The position numbers were made by a program, and so were the translations under genes. Under the pieces are notes generated by a model. It did no database searches and had not been told where the DNA came from. It saw nothing but the letters and a program-made list of their open reading frames with translations. Below are positions 26,138 through 35,835 of a DNA stretch of 64,000 bases, piece after piece. Source of the DNA: Bartonella sp. HY328 (GTDB lineage Bacteria > Pseudomonadota > Alphaproteobacteria > Rhizobiales > Rhizobiaceae); assembly GCF_025449335.1 (NCBI RefSeq), contig NZ_CP104883.1, forward strand, positions 1,604,501 through 1,668,500, written 5' to 3'. How positions within the stretch are numbered: position 1 is the stretch's first letter; each line of letters starts with the position of its first letter.

Positions 26138-26968
26138 CTAATTGCAGTCGGTCTGTCCCTTATCAAGCAATTCAATTTTAATCAGCTTTCCTTTAATGGA
26201 AAAATCGCCATAATCCATAACTAGGTCGCGGGTTACACCATTTTTGTAAAGTAAAAAACTGGTGCGATAGGTCGGGAGACCGTCTTGATTATTGCTATCA
26301 TCAAAATAAGAAATATTCACAGGCCATGCTGGCTCTTCACCAAGCTTGCCCATGATTTTGGTCTCATCGTCGGGCTTTGGTGTGATTGATTTACCAATCA
26401 CCACATTGGTTGGCGTTATTTTATCGGCATCTTCGGAGCCATCAAAAATATTGGTGTTAAAAAAATAATTATTATTCAAGGCATGATTGATGATTTCAAT
26501 TGTATGGGCAGTTGGAAAAACAGCTTTTTCTAACTGGAGATTTGTTAGTTCAGGTTTTTTAAGTTCAATTTTTAAACCATCATCGTCAAGCTCCGCGCTA
26601 CCATCTACTTCTTTGGTTAACTCTTGGTCGGTAAAGCTTTTGCTTTTAAAACTGAATTTCTTGCCATTGGCGCTTTCCACAGTTGTTACCTGTTGATCGC
26701 TCATTCGTTGGGGTAGTTCACTTAAATCAACTTTGCTAACAAAGCGAAAATTGGTTGTAAAACCTTTGCATTTATTGCCGGTGAATTCATAAACCATTCG
26801 GCCAGAAAAGCCAGAAATTCCTGACTTATCGCTGGCATTATCTAATTGTAATTCATAAACACCGCGATAGGGAGCAAGCTCATCGATTGTTGCGGCAAAA
26901 CTAAGAGACGGTGTTAATGTTGAATATAAGCCGATTGTTAAAATCATTGGGCTGATATAGCGATGCAT
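26138..26968 (-). CDS. eipB: EipB family cell-envelope integrity protein (DUF1849)
   Basis: A 276-residue periplasmic beta-spiral protein, homologous to Brucella EipB, needed for envelope integrity in that genus. Signal peptide ends at SFAA; then ELAPYRGVYELQL opens the domain. The two cysteines that form the EipB disulfide are present: GNKCKGF (about residue 65) and the penultimate Cys of the C-terminal TDCN. Start at 26968 is chosen because AGGAG lies 7 bases upstream; an ATG 18 bases earlier has that site downstream of it. Single gene. Confidence 0.88.
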   Translation of the reverse strand: MHRYISPMILTIGLYSTLTPSLSFAATIDELAPYRGVYELQLDNASDKSGISGFSGRMVYEFTGNKCKGFTTNFRFVSKVDLSELPQRMSDQQVTTVESANGKKFSFKSKSFTDQELTKEVDGSAELDDDGLKIELKKPELTNLQLEKAVFPTAHTIEIINHALNNNYFFNTNIFDGSEDADKITPTNVVIGKSITPKPDDETKIMGKLGEEPAWPVNISYFDDSNNQDGLPTYRTSFLLYKNGVTRDLVMDYGDFSIKGKLIKIELLDKGQTDCN

Positions 26969-27464
26969 AGGCTTACTCCTAATCATGAAAATATCTCGGT
27001 TTGTTAATTAACTTGTCCCAAAAAATTGAGCAATATAGTTTAGACACTAACCATAAAAGGTAAATGAATTCCAATTTTTTTATCGTTGTTGAAAATAACT
27101 TAAGGGCAGGGCGTATCAATTAACAAATAAACCCGATAATCGCAAAAATTAAAATAAATAAAGCGGCAACTCGGGGAAGCCAAATATGCATTAAGATACT
27201 GACGATGTCGGCTTTTTTTATCTTTTGAGGATATAGGAAAGTTTTGTCACGAACTTATCGAGCAGCCACTAAATCGTTCATATTTTTATGCTTCTTCTCA
27301 AATATAGGCTTTTGGGAGCTTGCAAAAAAATGTTCATACTATTTTGTTTAAACGATTGGTTCGTTATCCTAGATACAAAAACCGCATATTGATAAGGCAA
27401 TAAAGCATTTTCAATATGCGGTTTTAACATTTGATTTCTAAAATGAGGTAGCTAATACCTATCT
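26969..27464. other. Intergenic region eipB / clpX
   Basis: About 500 bases holding the eipB promoter side and the clpX terminator (27379-27426). A 23-codon minus-strand frame (27120-27191) encodes a single hydrophobic helix but has no ribosome-binding site. Confidence 0.5.
27379..27426 (-). terminator. Terminator of clpX
   Basis: Long stem of about 14 bp: AACCGCATATTGA near 27380-27392 pairs with TCAATATGCGGTT near 27412-27424. On the minus strand it ends in TTTTTG, 40 bases after the clpX stop. Confidence 0.8.
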
Positions 27465-28742
27465 TTATGCGGTTGCATTTTCCTTTGCGACCTTGCGATC
27501 TGCATAGATATAAAGTGGCCGCGCATCGCCGCTTACCACATCACCAGAGATAACGACTTCGCGCACGCCCTCCAATGTTGGAAGTTCAAACATAGTATCA
27601 AGCAGAATTTTCTCCATGATTGAACGTAAGCCACGAGCACCAGTTTTGCGTTCAATTGCTTTATTAGCGATAGCGCGCAAGGCATCATCATGAAAAGTCA
27701 ATTCAACGTCTTCCATTTCAAAAAGGCGTTTATATTGTTTAACCAGAGCATTTTTAGGTTCTGACAAAATACGAACTAAAGCATCAACATCAAGGTCTTC
27801 CAAAGTTGCAATTACAGGAAGACGACCGATAAATTCTGGAATTAAGCCAAATTTTAGCAAATCTTCTGGCTCAAGCTCGTGGAAGATTTCGCCAAGCCGG
27901 CGATCATCAGGCCCTGAAACATTGGCTGCAAAGCCGATTGATGTTTTTGCTCCACGCTCTGAAATGATTTTGTCAAGGCCTGCAAAAGCTCCACCACAGA
28001 TGAATAGAATATTGGTTGTATCTACCTGCAAAAATTCTTGTTGTGGGTGTTTGCGTCCGCCTTGTGGTGGGACGGATGCAACAGTACCTTCCATAATCTT
28101 TAGTAGTGCTTGCTGTACGCCCTCACCAGAAACATCGCGAGTGATAGAAGGATTGTCTGCTTTGCGACTGATTTTATCAACTTCATCAATATAGACGATA
28201 CCGCGCTGAGCACGCTCTACATTGTAATCTGCTGATTGCAATAGTTTTAGAATAATATTCTCAACGTCTTCACCAACATAGCCTGCCTCAGTCAAAGTTG
28301 TTGCATCGGCCATGGTGAAAGGCACATCAATGATACGTGCAAGCGTTTGGGCAAGGTAGGTCTTGCCGCAACCAGTTGGCCCAACAAGCATGATATTAGA
28401 TTTTGCAAGTTCAATATCCGAGTTCTTTGATTGGTGAGCAAGGCGCTTATAGTGGTTGTGGACAGCTACAGCTAACACGCGCTTTGCATAGGATTGGCCA
28501 ATCACATATTCATCAAGAACCGTCATAATTTCTTGTGGGGTTGGAACTCCATCAGTTGCGCGTACTGAGGAAGATTTATTTTCCTCGCGAATAATATCCA
28601 TGCACAATTCAACGCATTCATCACAGATAAATACGGTAGGTCCAGCAATTAATTTGCGAACTTCATGCTGGCTTTTTCCGCAAAATGAGCAATAAAGCGT
28701 ATTCTTGGATTCGCCGCCGGTGTTTCCAACTTTGCTCATCAC
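27465..28742 (-). CDS. clpX: ATP-dependent Clp protease ATP-binding subunit ClpX
   Basis: A 425-residue AAA+ unfoldase that feeds substrates to ClpP; in alphaproteobacteria it is central to cell-cycle proteolysis. Zinc-binding domain with Cys 18, 21, 40 and 43; Walker A GPTGCGKT (about 120); Walker B IVYIDEVDKI; the GYVGEDVE pore loop; ClpP-contacting IGF loop TSIGFAA; and C-terminal GARGLRSIMEKILL. It lies 300 bases downstream of clpP on the same strand with its own leader, so separate transcription is likely. The second Met may be the true start. Confidence 0.97.
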   Translation of the reverse strand: MMSKVGNTGGESKNTLYCSFCGKSQHEVRKLIAGPTVFICDECVELCMDIIREENKSSSVRATDGVPTPQEIMTVLDEYVIGQSYAKRVLAVAVHNHYKRLAHQSKNSDIELAKSNIMLVGPTGCGKTYLAQTLARIIDVPFTMADATTLTEAGYVGEDVENIILKLLQSADYNVERAQRGIVYIDEVDKISRKADNPSITRDVSGEGVQQALLKIMEGTVASVPPQGGRKHPQQEFLQVDTTNILFICGGAFAGLDKIISERGAKTSIGFAANVSGPDDRRLGEIFHELEPEDLLKFGLIPEFIGRLPVIATLEDLDVDALVRILSEPKNALVKQYKRLFEMEDVELTFHDDALRAIANKAIERKTGARGLRSIMEKILLDTMFELPTLEGVREVVISGDVVSGDARPLYIYADRKVAKENATA

Positions 28743-28756
28743 TGTTTCCTTTCATA

Positions 28757-28784
28757 CAGATATTATACGGGTTTATAATATCTG
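28757..28784 (-). promoter_or_regulatory. Perfect 11-bp hairpin in the clpX leader
   Basis: CAGATATTATA and TATAATATCTG flank a 6-nt loop, ending 14 bases upstream of the clpX ATG and just before its AAAGGA ribosome-binding site. It could be a leader structure, an operator, or a distal clpP terminator. Confidence 0.55.
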
Positions 28785-29006
28785 CTATTTAATTCTGCTT
28801 AAGCAAGATATCTAAATCCAGAAAGATTAAATATCTTTTCCCCTTTTAAGCCATATTTCCAGTTTTTGGATAAATGGCTAGCAATTTTTTTGTTTTTCAA
28901 TCAAGCCGTTTAGCCTAAAGAATGAAAAACTTGGCCAATTTTTATGTCAATATTAAAAAGCAAATATTATACACTTAAAAAGGACGTTTTAAAATCTTTA
29001 ATCAAT

Positions 29007-29025
29007 AGCGAGGTTGGGCCTCGCT
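29007..29025 (-). terminator. Short hairpin after clpP
   Basis: AGCGAGG / CCTCGCT with loop TTGGG, 11 bases after the clpP stop codon. The following sequence is only moderately T-rich. Confidence 0.55.
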
Positions 29026-29035
29026 AATAATTGTA

Positions 29036-29659
29036 TTATTCAGCTTCATTAACAACGCGTTTTTCAATGACATCGTCAATGAGGCCAAAGTCTTTTGCTT
29101 CTTGTGCAGTCATAAAATGGTCACGATCAAGCGTCTTTTCAACCATTTCATAGCTTTGCCCAGTATGTTTTACATAGATTTCGTTAAGGCGTCGTTTTGC
29201 CTTAATTAGATCTTCGGCATGACGTTGAATGTCCGAGGCCGCACCTTGGAAACCACCTGAAGGCTGATGCACCATGATGCGAGCATTGGGCAGAGCAAAA
29301 CGCGAACCTTTAGCGCCCGCTGTCAACAATAATGATCCCATAGAAGCTGCTTGCCCCATGCAAAGGGTTGAAACATTGGGGCGAATAAACTGCATTGTAT
29401 CATAAATAGCCATGCCTGCACTCACCAATCCACCTGGTGAATTGATGTAAAGGTGAATATCCTTTTTAGGATTTTCAGCCTCAAGGAACAAAAGCTGCGC
29501 ACAAACAGTAATTGCCATATAATCTTCAACAGGGCCATTTATAAAAATAATACGCTCTTTTAAAAGGCGCGAAAAAATATCATAAGCTCGTTCGCCGCGA
29601 TTGGTTTGCTCGACCACCATAGGAACAAGGCTCATTGCAGTTTCAATCGATTCACTCAT
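29036..29659 (-). CDS. clpP: ATP-dependent Clp protease proteolytic subunit ClpP
   Basis: A 207-residue serine protease forming the tetradecameric barrel used by ClpX and ClpA. Catalytic Ser 106 in MGQAASMGSLL, His 131 in IMVHQPSGG and an Asp in LDRDHFM. N-terminal VPMVVEQTNRGERAYDIFSRL is canonical. It precedes clpX. Confidence 0.97.
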   Translation of the reverse strand: MSESIETAMSLVPMVVEQTNRGERAYDIFSRLLKERIIFINGPVEDYMAITVCAQLLFLEAENPKKDIHLYINSPGGLVSAGMAIYDTMQFIRPNVSTLCMGQAASMGSLLLTAGAKGSRFALPNARIMVHQPSGGFQGAASDIQRHAEDLIKAKRRLNEIYVKHTGQSYEMVEKTLDRDHFMTAQEAKDFGLIDDVIEKRVVNEAE

Positions 29660-29837
29660 TATATGGCTTTCATTTAATTAATTTTAATCTACAAAAAATA
29701 GATCAAATCTTAGTAAAATCTCGAATCACTGACTAATAGCGATAAGTTTAGTAAAATAGATAGGGTACTAGTCCCCCCTTTCGCAATAGTGAAAAAAGAT
29801 AAGTTTTGTGTTAATGTGTTTTTTTATCAACAAATAG

Positions 29838-29869
29838 GTGATTGCTGTCGGCAATCGCTTATCTTTTTT
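29838..29869 (-). terminator. Terminator-like hairpin after the glycosyltransferase gene
   Basis: GTGATTGC (29838-29845) pairs with GCAATCGC (29851-29858) with one G-U pair and loop TGTCG. T-rich sequence follows on both strands. Confidence 0.5.
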
Positions 29870-29876
29870 TACAAAA

Positions 29877-30668
29877 TTACGAAAGTGGTGTTCTTTTAAT
29901 TGCCCAATCAAAAAAACTACCTTCAATTGGTGGTTGCTCTGTTTTGGCTTTTTTGTGAATGTGAAAGCCGATAAAATCCTTATGCAGTGTTGGTACAATG
30001 CCAAAGGCTGGATCAAATATTTTCTCAGCATCACGCCCTGACCAGTAATAGAAGCTTTCTCGAGGTTTGGCTTTATCAAAAAAATGATATTTTTTTGCAA
30101 GTCGAGATAGGCCGTCATTGCCAAAAACCGTTATACCAAGTCGATTAGGCTGTACTGGTTCACCTTTTAGCTTAAGTAAAAATGGCAACCATACCCGCTT
30201 TTTAAAGCCAAGCCATGAGGGCACAAGATTACTTCCCTTTATATAGTTTTCAAAATCGTTGATAATTGGATTATCGTGTGGGAGATAAAGGGCTGAAACG
30301 CCAATGCGTCTGGCATTATCGCTGGCAAGCCAAACTTCGCTTGGATTTGGATGAAATTGTTTTACTAAATATATATCCGTATCAAGCCAAACGCCTTTTT
30401 GGTATTTCATCAGCATAACGCGAAAAATATCAGAAAACTGTACGATAGAGCGTGAGGGCTTAAAGTTTGGAAAGCTAGGGTCAAGCTTATAGAGCAGTGA
30501 AAGCGGCAGGATAGGTTCAGCATCGCATAGCTCAACACCTTCTGGCACACCTTCTACGTTATTATGCGCATATAATTTAACATGCTGGCCAGTTTGTACC
30601 ATAGATGCAAGGCAAAGTCGGTCAATATAGCGGAGTTTCTCTCCATACCAGAAGGTACAAATATCCAT
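29877..30668 (-). CDS. DXD-motif glycosyltransferase (GT32-like)
   Basis: A 263-residue putative nucleotide-sugar glycosyltransferase. FSDIFRVMLMKYQKGVWLDT (about 80-99), continuing into DIYLV, contains the DxD metal/nucleotide-sugar motif and matches the DXD sugar-binding family that includes capsule and OCH1-like enzymes. Residues GFHIHKKAK near the C-terminus may close the active site. ATG at 30668 follows AGGA at a better distance than the ATG at 30674. It stands between clpP and trkA with no other polysaccharide genes, so its acceptor (LPS, capsule or other) is unknown. Confidence 0.75.
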   Translation of the reverse strand: MDICTFWYGEKLRYIDRLCLASMVQTGQHVKLYAHNNVEGVPEGVELCDAEPILPLSLLYKLDPSFPNFKPSRSIVQFSDIFRVMLMKYQKGVWLDTDIYLVKQFHPNPSEVWLASDNARRIGVSALYLPHDNPIINDFENYIKGSNLVPSWLGFKKRVWLPFLLKLKGEPVQPNRLGITVFGNDGLSRLAKKYHFFDKAKPRESFYYWSGRDAEKIFDPAFGIVPTLHKDFIGFHIHKKAKTEQPPIEGSFFDWAIKRTPLS

Positions 30669-30683
30669 AAACATTTCCTGATC

Positions 30684-30704
30684 AAAGTAGTGTTCTACTA
30701 CTTT
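30684..30704 (-). promoter_or_regulatory. Perfect 8-bp hairpin upstream of the glycosyltransferase gene
   Basis: AAAGTAGT / ACTACTTT with a 5-nt loop, ending 15 bases before the start codon and immediately before the AGGA ribosome-binding site. It is a leader hairpin or operator candidate, or the terminator of trkA. Confidence 0.45.
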
Positions 30705-30832
30705 AGAGTATTTTAGAGGTCATTAAAATACGTAATTTGGCTGTTTTACGCATTTATTTTTAATATTTGTAACCTACGTTAATGTGCAAGGTGAAAATCA
30801 AGCGAACAAGTTTTTTAAAGAACAAATGCTCG

Positions 30833-32209
30833 TTAAAAAAATTCAAAGCTCACCCTAAACATTTGCTCTACTTCTTTGACTGCGTCAGCTAACGCGAAAA
30901 TAACCACGCGATCTTTTGCTTGAAGCCGTAAGTCACCTGTAGGTCTTATTATTTCATCTTTACGATAAATAGCACCAATTCGTAAACGATTTGATAGTGC
31001 TAATTCCTTAATCGTTTTGCCAACTAACGGAGATGTCTCTACAGCCTCTACTTCTAATAATTCGGCCTTGCCGTCGGAAATAGAGTGTACCGCCCTGATG
31101 CGTCCGCGTCTTACATGCTGTAAAACTTTTGATATGGTTGCATTACGAGGGTTGATATGGGCATCAATACCATCAGTTCGCGTAAATTCTTCATAAACAG
31201 GATCATTGATAAGAACCATATTGGCCGATGTGCCAAGACGTTTTGCCATCATCGCACTCAAAATATTGACTTGATCTTGATTGGTCAAAGTTACGATAAG
31301 ATCTGCGGTTTCAGCTCCTGCTTCTTGCAAAAGCTCTTGATCCAATGCGCTGCCATGCAAAACAGGTGTTTTTTTCAATCTATCGGTGATGTACAGAGCG
31401 CGTTCTTTATCAAATTCAATCATTTTGACTTTGGCAGGATGGTTCTGCTTTTCTATTTCTTGTGCAACATAAAGACCAATATGGCCACCACCTGCAATAA
31501 TTATGCGGCGCGCCTCTTGTTCTTCATGGCCAAACAGCGCCATAGTGCGGCGTACTTGCTTATCTGCAACCGCAACATAAACCACATCACCAGCATTTAA
31601 TTCATCATCAGCTTGTGGAATGAATAATTTACCATTGCGTTTTGTACCAACGACCGTTGCTTGTAGGTCGGGAAATAAACTGCTTAACTGCCGTAGAGGC
31701 GTATTTACCAAAGGACAATCATCACTGCAGCTAATGGCAAGAAAAATAACTTTACCATCACAAATACTTAAAACATCAAGAGCGCCAGGCTCAGCAAGGC
31801 GCCGTAAAATAAGCTTTCCAACTTCAATTTCAGGGGAAATAACAACATCTATGGGAAGGTTTTCGCGCGAAAAAAGATCTTGATAGCGCGGATCAAGATA
31901 GGCTTGGGAACGAACGCGGGCAAATTTTGTTGGTACGGCAAAAAGGGAATGGGCTACTTGGCAAGCAACCATATTAATCTCATCGTGGAGGGTAACGGCA
32001 ATTAGCATATCCGCTTCATCAGCACCTGCGGCAGCTAGCATATCAGGATGAGAACCATGGCCGACAAGTCCGCGCACATCTAGTTCGTCTCTTATTGTAA
32101 AAATAAGATCGGGGGAAATGTCAATAACTGTCACATCGTTTTGCTCTGCTGCCAAGCGTTCGGCAATGCCATAGCCCACTTGGCCTGCACCACAAATAAT
32201 AACCCGCAT
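30833..32209 (-). CDS. trkA: Trk system potassium uptake protein TrkA
   Basis: A 458-residue peripheral regulator of the Trk K+ transporter. Two RCK modules, each with a Rossmann NAD-binding start: IICGAGQVGYGIAERL (residue 3) and IIAGGGHIGLYVAQEI (about 235), each followed by a TrkA-C domain. It starts 3 bases after the ntrX stop on the same strand, so it belongs to the ntrY-ntrX-trkA operon found across Hyphomicrobiales. The usual next genes, hfq and hflX, are not downstream here. Confidence 0.95.
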   Translation of the reverse strand: MRVIICGAGQVGYGIAERLAAEQNDVTVIDISPDLIFTIRDELDVRGLVGHGSHPDMLAAAGADEADMLIAVTLHDEINMVACQVAHSLFAVPTKFARVRSQAYLDPRYQDLFSRENLPIDVVISPEIEVGKLILRRLAEPGALDVLSICDGKVIFLAISCSDDCPLVNTPLRQLSSLFPDLQATVVGTKRNGKLFIPQADDELNAGDVVYVAVADKQVRRTMALFGHEEQEARRIIIAGGGHIGLYVAQEIEKQNHPAKVKMIEFDKERALYITDRLKKTPVLHGSALDQELLQEAGAETADLIVTLTNQDQVNILSAMMAKRLGTSANMVLINDPVYEEFTRTDGIDAHINPRNATISKVLQHVRRGRIRAVHSISDGKAELLEVEAVETSPLVGKTIKELALSNRLRIGAIYRKDEIIRPTGDLRLQAKDRVVIFALADAVKEVEQMFRVSFEFF

Positions 32210-32212
32210 ATT

Positions 32213-33577
32213 TTAATATACCCCTAGAGACTTTAATTTTCGATGCAAAGCCGAGCGTTCCATACCGACAAATTCTGCTGTGCGCGAAATATTACCACCA
32301 AAACGGTTTATTTGGGCAACAAGATATTGCTTCTCAAATAGTTCGCGCGCTTCACGCAATGGAAGAGCCATAATATGCTGGTCATTATCGGTCGGGACGC
32401 GGGGTAGGGAATCGCCAATTTCTGCAGGTAAGTGTTCAGCCGTAATCGGTTCTTCATTATTATCATCGCGGGTTAAAATCAGAAGCCGCTCTACATTGTT
32501 GCGCAATTGCCGCACATTGCCAGGCCAACTATGCGCCTGTAAAACCGCCATAGCATCTTCACTAATAACGCGTGGTCGGATTCCTGTTTGGCTAGCAATT
32601 TGCTTGACGAAAAAGTCAACAAGGGTAGGGATATCCTCTCTGTGGCGTGATAACGAGGGAACAGACAAGGGAACGACTGCTAGACGGTGGAAAAGATCTT
32701 CGCGAAATAAGCCTTCAGCAATCAGTCCTTCAAGATTTTGTGCGGTTGATGAAATAATCCGCACATCAACTTTGACCCGTTTATTACCACCCACTCGCTC
32801 AAATTTTTGCTCGGTTAAAACACGCAAAATTTTATTTTGTGTTTCGCGCGGCATATCGGCTACTTCATCGAGGTATAAGATACCACCATGAGCTTCTTCT
32901 AAAGCACCGATTTTGCGTTCGCCACCGTCCATTTCGGTACCAAATAGCTCAATTTCCATGCGCTCTGGTGTAATTGTCGCCGCATTTAAGGTGACAAAGG
33001 GACCGTTAGCGCGTGTCGATAGCGCATGAATCATCCGTGCTGCCATCTCTTTACCAGAGCCGGAAGGGCCCGTTATCATGATGCGACTATTGGTTGGGGC
33101 GATTTTTTCAATGGTTTGCCGCAATTGGTTAATAACTAAAGAATTTCCAAGGAGTTCTGGTGTATCGGTTACTTTTTTGCGTAGTTCTGTAACTTCACGC
33201 TTTAATTTTGATGTTTCAAGAGCTCTTTCTGCGACTAAAACTAGTCGGTCAGCTTTGAAGGGCTTTTCAATGAAATCATAAGCGCCACGTTTGATTGCTG
33301 AAACCGCTGTTTCAATATTGCCATGGCCAGAAATCATTACGATGGGAAGGTTTGGATATTGTCTCTTAATCTCATCAAGCAAAGAAAGGCCATCAAGACG
33401 GCTTCCTTGCAACCATATATCAAGAAAAATCAGGCGGGGAACGCGCTCATTAATAGCGGCCAATGCCTGATCTGCATCGCCTGCCATACGTGTCTCATGC
33501 CCTTCATCTTCTAAAATGCCAGCAACGAGTTCTCGAATGTCCATTTCATCATCGATTACAAGAATATCAGATGCCAT
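32213..33577 (-). CDS. ntrX: Nitrogen assimilation response regulator NtrX
   Basis: A 454-residue NtrC-family regulator: receiver domain with phosphorylatable Asp 53, AAA+ domain with Walker A GPSGSGKE (about 166), and a Fis-type helix-turn-helix (ISRTAEFVGMERSALHRKL) at the C-terminus. The loop that should read GAFTGA for sigma-54 contact is replaced by DGGERKIGAL after ELFGTEM, as in other alphaproteobacterial NtrX proteins, so it probably acts without sigma-54. Overlaps the ntrY stop by one base. Confidence 0.95.
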   Translation of the reverse strand: MASDILVIDDEMDIRELVAGILEDEGHETRMAGDADQALAAINERVPRLIFLDIWLQGSRLDGLSLLDEIKRQYPNLPIVMISGHGNIETAVSAIKRGAYDFIEKPFKADRLVLVAERALETSKLKREVTELRKKVTDTPELLGNSLVINQLRQTIEKIAPTNSRIMITGPSGSGKEMAARMIHALSTRANGPFVTLNAATITPERMEIELFGTEMDGGERKIGALEEAHGGILYLDEVADMPRETQNKILRVLTEQKFERVGGNKRVKVDVRIISSTAQNLEGLIAEGLFREDLFHRLAVVPLSVPSLSRHREDIPTLVDFFVKQIASQTGIRPRVISEDAMAVLQAHSWPGNVRQLRNNVERLLILTRDDNNEEPITAEHLPAEIGDSLPRVPTDNDQHIMALPLREARELFEKQYLVAQINRFGGNISRTAEFVGMERSALHRKLKSLGVY

Positions 33578-35835
33578 TATTTTAAACCTTCTTCTTTAGA
33601 AGACATGTCTATGTCTATATTTTTATAGTTATTTTCTATTTTAGGAAAAATAAAGCGGATCATTGCGCCAATGCCATCATAAAAATCGCTAGGTGCATCA
33701 TGCAATTCCATATAGCCACCATGTTCTTCAACGATTTTTCGCACAATTGCAAGACCAAGACCAGTGCCTTTTTCCCGTGTTGTCATATAAGGTTCTAGAA
33801 GTTTTTGCCGGTCATCTTTTGGTAGCCCTTTACCATTATCAATAATATCAACATAGATAGTACCATTTTTATCATAAGACCGCACGAATATATGACCATG
33901 AAAATCGTCGCGTCCCGAAACAGCATCAATCGCTTCGCTGGCATTTTTAATAACATTACCAAAAGCCTGCCCGATAAGGCGATTATCGAAACTGCCAATG
34001 AGAGGTTCTTCACCAAAATCCCGTTCGAATTTAATTTCATGGCGTGAAACTTCAACGAGGAAGCTAGCTTCACGCAAGGCATTACGTAAATCTGTGGTTG
34101 CCATGACCGGTTTGGGCATGCGTGCAAATGAAGCGAATTCATCGACCATGCGTCCAATATCACCAACTTGTCTTATAATTGTATCAACACATTGATCAAA
34201 AACTTCGCGGTCACTTGTGATAACTTTGCCGTAACGACGGCGGATTCGCTCGGCAGAAAGCTGGATTGGCGTTAATGGGTTTTTAATTTCATGGGCAATA
34301 CGGCGGGCAACATCAGCCCAAGCTGATGATCGTTGCGCGTCGATCAGGTCGGTGATGTCATCAATTGTTACCACCCATGAATGTGCTTCGTTTTTTGAAT
34401 CTTCCATTGTGGTTTGAACGCTAAACACACGTGCCCGACCATGATGAGTGATCGATATTTGTTCGCGATGAATTTTTTTAGCTGAAGAGCGCGCGACTTC
34501 AAAAACGCGGCCAATTTCGCAATGCACTGAAATGAGGCTGCGTCCAATAACTTCTTCTGGCTTGAATTCAAGCATTGTCTCGGCAGACTTGTTAATAATG
34601 GTAATGTCAGCGTGATCGTCAACACCGATAACAGCGGCACTTACTCCCGATAAAACTGTTTCTGAAAAGCGGCGCCGCTCATCAATTTGATCTTTGGCTG
34701 AAATTAACAAATTTTGTTGATTTTTAAGCTCAGCCACCATGTAATTAAAGGTCTTAGATAATTGACCAACATCGCCATCGCGTGCCCTTACTGGAACGAG
34801 AACATTCATATTGCCTGATGCAACATCATCTGCCGCACCAATTAATAGGCGGATAGGCAGAACGAGCTTATCAGCCACAGCAATTGCTGTCCAAATTGCC
34901 GATAAAAGCATGATGAGGAAAAGGCAAAAATAAAGAACAGCAAAAGCAATTTGCATGGTGACACGATTTGCTTCCATGTCGCGATAGCGGTTGGTATTAT
35001 CTTCAGTTAAGCGAAACGCGTCCAAAACACGCGGATCAACTTGGCCGACCACATATAACCAAGCATTATCGATATTTTGCATCTTTAGGATAACGCCAAA
35101 ATAATCATATTGACCCGGTCTAAAAGCAACAGGCTTGTCACTTTGAGCTTCTTCAATCCATTCTTTACGGGGGATGGGTAAATCTAAACCCTCAGCTTGA
35201 TCACTTTGGACGATAATTGATCTATCTTCGCGTAGCAAAAAAGCGCCACTTAGATTTCGTCCGGTTACCTGCAAGGACAGTTGTCGTTTATATTCAACTG
35301 GATTTAAGTTTAATAATTGGCGGTTATCCAATTGTTGTGCCATAGTATAAGAGGCCGCTTGCAGCGAGTTTAGTGTCGCGCTTTCATATGCATTTGCAAA
35401 ATTAACCGATGAATCAACAATTTGGCGGGTGTTCACATCAAACCAGCGGTCTAGCCCTAAATTAAGTGTAACAAGTGCGATGACCGCAATAACTAAAGCT
35501 GGAAGAGCGGCGACCAATGAAAAAAGCGCTATGATGCGAACATGCAGTTTTGATGCCGCCCGCCGTGCGCGCCATGCTTTAATGATTGGATAAAGCTCAT
35601 GAATGATGACCGCAATCAAACAGATAATCATTGCCACATTGGTAAAAATTAACACTATTGTGACCGGACGGTCAGGGGGGATAGGCGTCAATCCAATAAG
35701 AATGAGAAACGATATTGCAGCTGTTAATAACGCAAGGACGATTATTGAAAGACCAAAAGCTGCACGCCGCTTTTTTAAAGCCTTTCCTTGAAGACGTTCT
35801 TCTTCAGTCAATCGGGGCGCTTTAAAACCTTTCAT
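33577..35835 (-). CDS. ntrY: Sensor histidine kinase NtrY
   Basis: A 752-residue membrane kinase. Three or four transmembrane segments in the first 330 residues enclose a periplasmic sensor domain; then HAMP (about 330-385), PAS (about 400-500), HisKA with ARRIAHEIKNPLTPIQLSAE, and HATPase_c with VIKNASEAID and TREKGTGLGLAIV. It phosphorylates NtrX, linked to nitrogen, envelope or low-oxygen control in related bacteria. First gene of ntrY-ntrX-trkA. Upstream there is 790 bases of gene-free DNA instead of the usual ntrB-ntrC. Confidence 0.95.
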   Translation of the reverse strand: MKGFKAPRLTEEERLQGKALKKRRAAFGLSIIVLALLTAAISFLILIGLTPIPPDRPVTIVLIFTNVAMIICLIAVIIHELYPIIKAWRARRAASKLHVRIIALFSLVAALPALVIAVIALVTLNLGLDRWFDVNTRQIVDSSVNFANAYESATLNSLQAASYTMAQQLDNRQLLNLNPVEYKRQLSLQVTGRNLSGAFLLREDRSIIVQSDQAEGLDLPIPRKEWIEEAQSDKPVAFRPGQYDYFGVILKMQNIDNAWLYVVGQVDPRVLDAFRLTEDNTNRYRDMEANRVTMQIAFAVLYFCLFLIMLLSAIWTAIAVADKLVLPIRLLIGAADDVASGNMNVLVPVRARDGDVGQLSKTFNYMVAELKNQQNLLISAKDQIDERRRFSETVLSGVSAAVIGVDDHADITIINKSAETMLEFKPEEVIGRSLISVHCEIGRVFEVARSSAKKIHREQISITHHGRARVFSVQTTMEDSKNEAHSWVVTIDDITDLIDAQRSSAWADVARRIAHEIKNPLTPIQLSAERIRRRYGKVITSDREVFDQCVDTIIRQVGDIGRMVDEFASFARMPKPVMATTDLRNALREASFLVEVSRHEIKFERDFGEEPLIGSFDNRLIGQAFGNVIKNASEAIDAVSGRDDFHGHIFVRSYDKNGTIYVDIIDNGKGLPKDDRQKLLEPYMTTREKGTGLGLAIVRKIVEEHGGYMELHDAPSDFYDGIGAMIRFIFPKIENNYKNIDIDMSSKEEGLK

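Noticed and set aside
27120..27191. 23-codon minus-strand hydrophobic peptide
   Set aside because: A plausible transmembrane helix but no ribosome-binding site; too short to support without conservation.
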